From a bacterium (GTDB taxonomy: Bacteria > Bdellovibrionota > FAC87 > UBA2466): a stretch of DNA of 9,219 nucleotides. Below, piece by piece: positions 6,576 to 9,219 of this stretch. The notes beneath the pieces are model-generated. The model saw nothing but the letters and a program-made list of their open reading frames with translations. It made no database searches and was not told the DNA's origin. The stretch spans positions 1 to 9,219 of the forward strand of contig JALHPX010000096.1 in the NCBI GenBank assembly GCA_022842225.1. The letters run 5' to 3'. Both the position numbers and the translations under genes were made by a program. Numbering within the stretch: position 1 is the first letter of the stretch; every line of letters starts with the position of its first letter.

Positions 6576-7934
6576 TTAATTTCCGAAGATGAATGGCACC
6601 GACGCGACGAATGTATCGGAGTTCTCATCGGCGTACGGCATCAGAGCGTTTCTCAACTGCTCGTCAGGAATAGAAGCTACAACGCTTTGATCAATTGCAA
6701 TCACAAGTCGATCTTGCGTCGGGTTGATTTTATGCGCCTGTAAGAGCTTTTCGTTTGATGCAGGATTGTTGATCGCCGCTTTCAATTTTACGCAAGGTCC
6801 GCAGGTTGCTCCAGAGAACATCAGTGTAACCGCTCCACGTCCGCCCGCTGCAACTGCAGCCAGAATGTCAGCTTTCTTCGCCATCATCGCCTGGACCGAT
6901 TTCGCAACATCCAACTTCACAGTGCCGTCGCTGTTCTTTTCGCCCATTACCAAGTCCACTAGTGTCGGTTTGCTGGCAGCCGCAGGCTGTGTGGACGCGG
7001 TCTCAGACAAGCCAGACGCTGGATTGCGTTCGCCTTGCACAGTTGGTTGTGGAGCTGCGGCCTCGGTTTGCGCAACCGCCGTCGAATTTGCCTCTTCTGG
7101 ATACCGCTGAAAAAGTGCCGGCATGAAATCGTGCTTCACGCCGTTCTTGCGGTAGGTAGCTGCAAGAGCGCGAGCATGATTGTCAGATAGGGGCTCTAAA
7201 TTTCCCGTTTGATCGGCTAATTGAAGATCGCCGTTTGCATTTAAGATAATGGGAAGCTGTTGGTTATTCACGCTTAAGCAGATATTTGCAGGTTCCCAGT
7301 TTGCGCGGGAACGATTGTACCAATTCACTCCTCCACTGCACGCTTGTACTGTTCCTTGATCCTGAAGAGCGCCTAGGCCGGAAGAAACTCCGCGCGAAAG
7401 GGCTTCGTTACCGATTCCCAGTAAACTTGCCGCTCCAGCGTGCGCCGGAGAAATACCACCGCCAGTGCTGCAGCCGTTTGGACCACATACCGATCCGGCC
7501 ACGCGGGTGCTGCAACCATTAGGACCGCACACCGATCCGGCCATGCGGGTACTGCAACCATTAGGACCGCACACCGATCCGGCCATGCGCGTGCTGCAAC
7601 CGTTAGGACCGCAGGACTGTCCGCTGCCGCAGCTGCTCACCATGCTGCAGCCGTTAGCACCACAAACACGACGCATACCGCATCCGCCAACTGATTGCCC
7701 GCAACCGCGTGGGCCGCAAGATGACATCACTGGCTGACCGCAACTACGGCCGCTGCAACTTCTCATGGGTTGAAAACGCTGGAACGGCGCAAACCGTTGC
7801 ACGCGGCAAGAACCGCCGCGGCAGCGTGCTTCGGCGTCCGCTTGATAAGTAAAACCAACAACTAAAATCAAAAGTTGAATGGATGAAAAAACAACGCCCG
7901 CGAATAAACGCGGAGATACACTTCGCCCAACCAT
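6576..7934 (-). CDS. Exported Cys-rich tandem-repeat protein with C-terminal thioredoxin-like (CGPC) domain
   Basis: A 452-residue protein in four parts. (1) A Sec signal peptide with a core near 9-30 and a likely cut after 'ADA' around residue 34. (2) A Cys/Gly/Arg-rich region (38-158) with 18 cysteines, mostly paired as CX4C, including 14-residue repeats 'CGPNGCSTRMAGSV'. (3) A middle region (about 160-325) with two further cysteines (199, 219), a compact segment 'VNWYNRSRANWEPANICLSV' (203-222), and an Ala/Pro/Thr/Gln-rich linker (about 283-323). (4) A thioredoxin-like domain (about 325-452) with active site 'SGATCGPCVKLK' (374-385) and a 'SVPF' segment (445-448) at the cis-proline position. 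The chain ends only four residues later, so the last strand and helix of a full thioredoxin fold are missing. CGPC predicts a thiol-disulfide redox role outside the cytoplasm, perhaps acting on the repeat cysteines. The repeats could also bind metal. I know no named family with this layout. Confidence 0.85.
   Translation of the reverse strand: MVGRSVSPRLFAGVVFSSIQLLILVVGFTYQADAEARCRGGSCRVQRFAPFQRFQPMRSCSGRSCGQPVMSSCGPRGCGQSVGGCGMRRVCGANGCSMVSSCGSGQSCGPNGCSTRMAGSVCGPNGCSTRMAGSVCGPNGCSTRVAGSVCGPNGCSTGGGISPAHAGAASLLGIGNEALSRGVSSGLGALQDQGTVQACSGGVNWYNRSRANWEPANICLSVNNQQLPIILNANGDLQLADQTGNLEPLSDNHARALAATYRKNGVKHDFMPALFQRYPEEANSTAVAQTEAAAPQPTVQGERNPASGLSETASTQPAAASKPTLVDLVMGEKNSDGTVKLDVAKSVQAMMAKKADILAAVAAGGRGAVTLMFSGATCGPCVKLKAAINNPASNEKLLQAHKINPTQDRLVIAIDQSVVASIPDEQLRNALMPYADENSDTFVASVPFIFGN
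7465..7611 (-). repeat. 42-base tandem repeat, three full units plus a partial, coding CGPNGCSTRMAGSV
   Basis: Full units lie at 7465-7506, 7507-7548 and 7549-7590; the match continues into a partial copy to about 7611. The two right-hand full units differ at only two bases (first-block G/A and last-base G/C), while the left unit differs from its neighbour at about six. Looser relatives of the motif (CGANGCS, CGPRGCG) continue to about 7720. Near identity at the DNA level indicates recent duplication, and the copy number may vary between strains. Confidence 0.9.
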
Positions 7935-7940
7935 GTCCTG

Positions 7941-7946
7941 CCCCCT
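7941..7946 (-). promoter_or_regulatory. Probable ribosome binding site for the Cys-rich repeat protein
   Basis: AGGGGG on the minus strand stands six bases before the ATG at 7934. It is a purine-rich but imperfect Shine-Dalgarno sequence, well spaced, and supports this start. Confidence 0.45.
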
Positions 7947-8060
7947 AGGAACTGTGATCGCTTGTACGGGTAGAGAGTGCAGTTACCGTTCCATCATTTG
8001 GGCACTGACTGAATACAGGAAAACAGAGTGAATTCGTATACTTAGGATGGGTCTTGAGTA

Positions 8061-8095
8061 GGTCGTGAGAATACGTATTCGAGCGGAGTGCGACC
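8061..8095. promoter_or_regulatory. 12-base perfect palindrome GAATACGTATTC inside a larger inverted repeat
   Basis: GAATACGTATTC occupies 8069-8080 and is flanked by GGTCG (8061-8065) and CGACC (8091-8095), which pair with each other at unequal distances. It lies just past the stop of the 8103-8705 gene and upstream of the Cys-rich gene. It could be a dimeric repressor operator or an RNA hairpin. No T run follows on the minus strand, so an intrinsic terminator is unlikely. The symmetry is certain, the role is a guess. Confidence 0.4.
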
Positions 8096-8102
8096 AGAAA
8101 GC

Positions 8103-8705
8103 TTACATTTTCTCGGCAACTGGCTGCGTTACCTCGAGATTCTGGACGTTGGCGCGAAATTTCAGGTGGGTATCGCCTTCGGTGGGAAGTCTGACAAAAG
8201 ATTGGACAACGACCGTGCCCGTGAGCGGTTTATTTCCAAAACATGCCAGGAGCATTTCCGTATGTTCGCCTGACTGGACGTAGAAGCTATAGGTAGCTTT
8301 AGGCGTACCGAGTTCCTTATCTTCTTCCTTAACGTGACGGAGCTCGATTGTTTTCTCTTTCAAATCGGCGTGCAACGTAAACGTAGATTTGTATTTGCGA
8401 TTCTTGTCGGTCAATCGCATGCAACTAGCTTCAGAGCAAAGCATCACCCCATTGCCCTTCACCGTTTTTTCCTCAGTTTGAATTTGAGTGAGTTTCTCGG
8501 CGAGCTCCTTGCACTTCGCCGGGTCCACCGGAGCAGCTTGAGCCACATCAACTTCTGGATGGTCAGCCGTTTTCTTGGCCAATGAAGAAGAAGTAGCCTG
8601 TCCGCCTTTATGCATTCGCTTCGGCGGCTCTACTGCGGACGCCGCGATGCAGTACGCAAAAACGACGACAAAAGCTGCCAATTGACGCACGCATTTCGTA
8701 CCCAT
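8103..8705 (-). CDS. Secreted or periplasmic protein of unknown function
   Basis: A 200-residue protein with a Sec signal peptide: MGTKCVR, a hydrophobic core at about 9-22, and a likely cut after 'ASA' at residue 24. A lysine- and serine-rich disordered stretch follows (about 28-60). The rest alternates short polar turns with probable beta strands: 'YKSTFTLHADL' (105-115), 'KTIELRHV' (118-125), 'ATYSFYVQSG' (137-146), 'GTVVVQSFVRL' (163-173). The mature chain has four cysteines (65, 90, 95, 155), an even number that suits two disulfides in the periplasm. The start at 8705 is set by a strong ribosome site six bases upstream; the frame stays open further upstream to 9161, but that part lies over the divergent kinase gene. 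It is followed after 168 bases by the Cys-rich repeat gene, and the two may share a thiol-redox theme. No family recognised. Confidence 0.82.
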   Translation of the reverse strand: MGTKCVRQLAAFVVVFAYCIAASAVEPPKRMHKGGQATSSSLAKKTADHPEVDVAQAAPVDPAKCKELAEKLTQIQTEEKTVKGNGVMLCSEASCMRLTDKNRKYKSTFTLHADLKEKTIELRHVKEEDKELGTPKATYSFYVQSGEHTEMLLACFGNKPLTGTVVVQSFVRLPTEGDTHLKFRANVQNLEVTQPVAEKM

Positions 8706-8711
8706 TTTCAA

Positions 8712-8717
8712 CTCCTT
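8712..8717 (-). promoter_or_regulatory. Strong ribosome binding site AAGGAG deciding the start at 8705
   Basis: AAGGAG on the minus strand, then TTGAAA, then ATG gives ideal spacing of six bases. This fixes the start of the secreted protein at 8705, although the open frame extends more than 450 bases further upstream. Confidence 0.85.
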
Positions 8718-8783
8718 ACCTACATGATCCTGTATACCGCGTCGCGAAATCAAGAACTTAACCGAATACGGCGATAAGACAGT

Positions 8784-9219
8784 ATGCGGGCAACTAAAGT
8801 TAAACCCTCGAAACTTACGGACTTTGACTTCATTCAGGACCAAATCCTGTGGGGTAAATATGAGGTCCTTGAAAAAATCGGTTCTGGCTGGGAAGGCGAA
8901 GTTTTTCGAATTCGCGAGAGAGAAACGGGCGTAGAACGCGCCGCTAAGTTTTTCTACCCGGCACGCAACGACAAGAACAAAACCGCGCGCTTCTACGCCA
9001 AAAAACTGCACAAGCTGCGCACCTGCCCGATCATCATCCAATACCATTCGCAAGAATGGCTCTATTGGGAAGGACTGCCCGTTTTTGTTTTGATTTCTGA
9101 ATATGTGGAAGGCGAAACGCTGACTGATTTTATCGAGCGCCAACCAGGTAAGCGCCTGCACCCTTACCTCGCGGTCTCGCTACTCTACGAATTAGCCAAA
9201 GGCTTTGAGCCGATTCACC
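8784..9219 (+). CDS. Ser/Thr protein kinase (partial, N-terminal lobe only; cut by window edge)
   Basis: The 145 visible codons form the N-lobe of a eukaryotic-type (Hanks) protein kinase, which phosphorylates Ser/Thr residues of partner proteins using ATP. Visible elements are 'YEVLEKIGSGWEGEVF' (26-41) with the glycine loop GSGWEGEV (33-40), and 'ERAAKFF' (51-57), whose Lys55 is the expected ATP-anchoring lysine. The hinge-like 'FVLISEYVEGETLTDFI' lies at 101-117, and 'ELAKGFEPIH' (136-145) ends helix E. The HRD and DFG motifs lie beyond the right edge, so activity cannot be judged. The ATG at 8784 is the first start after an in-frame TAA at 8775-8777. No strong ribosome site is visible. 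The gene is divergent from the secreted protein gene, with 78 bases between starts that must hold both promoters; I see no clear -35/-10 pair there. Confidence 0.88.
   Translation, partial: MRATKVKPSKLTDFDFIQDQILWGKYEVLEKIGSGWEGEVFRIRERETGVERAAKFFYPARNDKNKTARFYAKKLHKLRTCPIIIQYHSQEWLYWEGLPVFVLISEYVEGETLTDFIERQPGKRLHPYLAVSLLYELAKGFEPIH

Larger units (their letters stand above)
7935..8102. other. Intergenic spacer between two secreted-protein genes
   Basis: This is the longest gap in the window at 168 bases. It holds the palindrome at 8069-8080 and the ribosome site at 7941-7946. I find no convincing small ORF, tRNA or intrinsic terminator. Its length suggests that the Cys-rich gene may have its own promoter here, but no good hexamer pair is visible on the minus strand. 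Confidence 0.5.

Noticed and set aside
7465..7611. Short regular repeats as a CRISPR array
   Set aside because: The 42-base units are directly adjacent with no spacers and keep a coding frame.
7440..7737. Plus-strand repetitive ORFs rich in His, Pro, Thr and Ala opposite the Cys-rich repeats
   Set aside because: They are shadows of the 42-base repeats, have no ribosome site or signal, and the minus-strand protein has clear domain logic.
8706..9161. Upstream extension of the minus-strand frame to 9161, giving a 352-residue protein
   Set aside because: It would run antisense through the kinase gene, and a signal peptide plus an ideal ribosome site mark the true start at 8705.

Overview
The window is about 9.2 kb of densely packed bacterial chromosome of moderate, roughly 50% GC, with nine protein genes. 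Seven lie on the minus strand. Two, at 4563-5258 and from 8784, lie on the plus strand. The longest gap between genes is 168 bases. I see no rRNA, tRNA, insertion sequence, CRISPR array or integration site. Several proteins carry Sec signal peptides and are predicted to be periplasmic or extracytoplasmic. There are also an HTTM membrane protein, surface-glycan glycosyltransferases and a eukaryotic-type Ser/Thr kinase. This mix suits a Gram-negative bacterium such as a Bdellovibrionota or other former deltaproteobacterium. That placement is inferred from style and gene content, and no marker gene supports it.

Region A (1-4486, minus strand) reads as one tight four-gene operon, transcribed right to left. 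It encodes a polytopic membrane protein with many histidines, then a single-pass protein with a periplasmic domain (8-base overlap). Next comes an HTTM / vitamin K-dependent carboxylase-like membrane protein (one-base TAATG overlap). After a 52-base gap comes a large two-domain protein that runs off the left edge. That last protein joins a polysaccharide-pyruvyltransferase-like N-terminal half to a nucleotide-diphospho-sugar-transferase-like half. Three linked membrane genes followed by a glycan enzyme suggest an envelope modification system whose chemistry cannot be read from sequence alone.

Region B (4563-6523) holds a small secreted protein of unknown function, divergent from region A. It converges on a GT4 glycosyltransferase. 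The stop codons of these two genes share the bases CTAG inside a 10-base palindrome.

Region C (6576-8705, minus strand) holds two exported proteins. One is a very cysteine-rich protein with 14-residue tandem repeats built on CGPNGCS, joined to a thioredoxin-like domain with a CGPC active site. The other is a 200-residue secreted protein with a textbook ribosome binding site. Between them lies a 168-base spacer with a 12-base perfect palindrome.

Region D (8784-9219, plus strand) is the N-terminal lobe of a Ser/Thr protein kinase cut by the right edge, divergent from the secreted protein gene.

The most unusual items are the Cys-repeat/thioredoxin protein and the HTTM-centred operon with its fused glycan enzyme.
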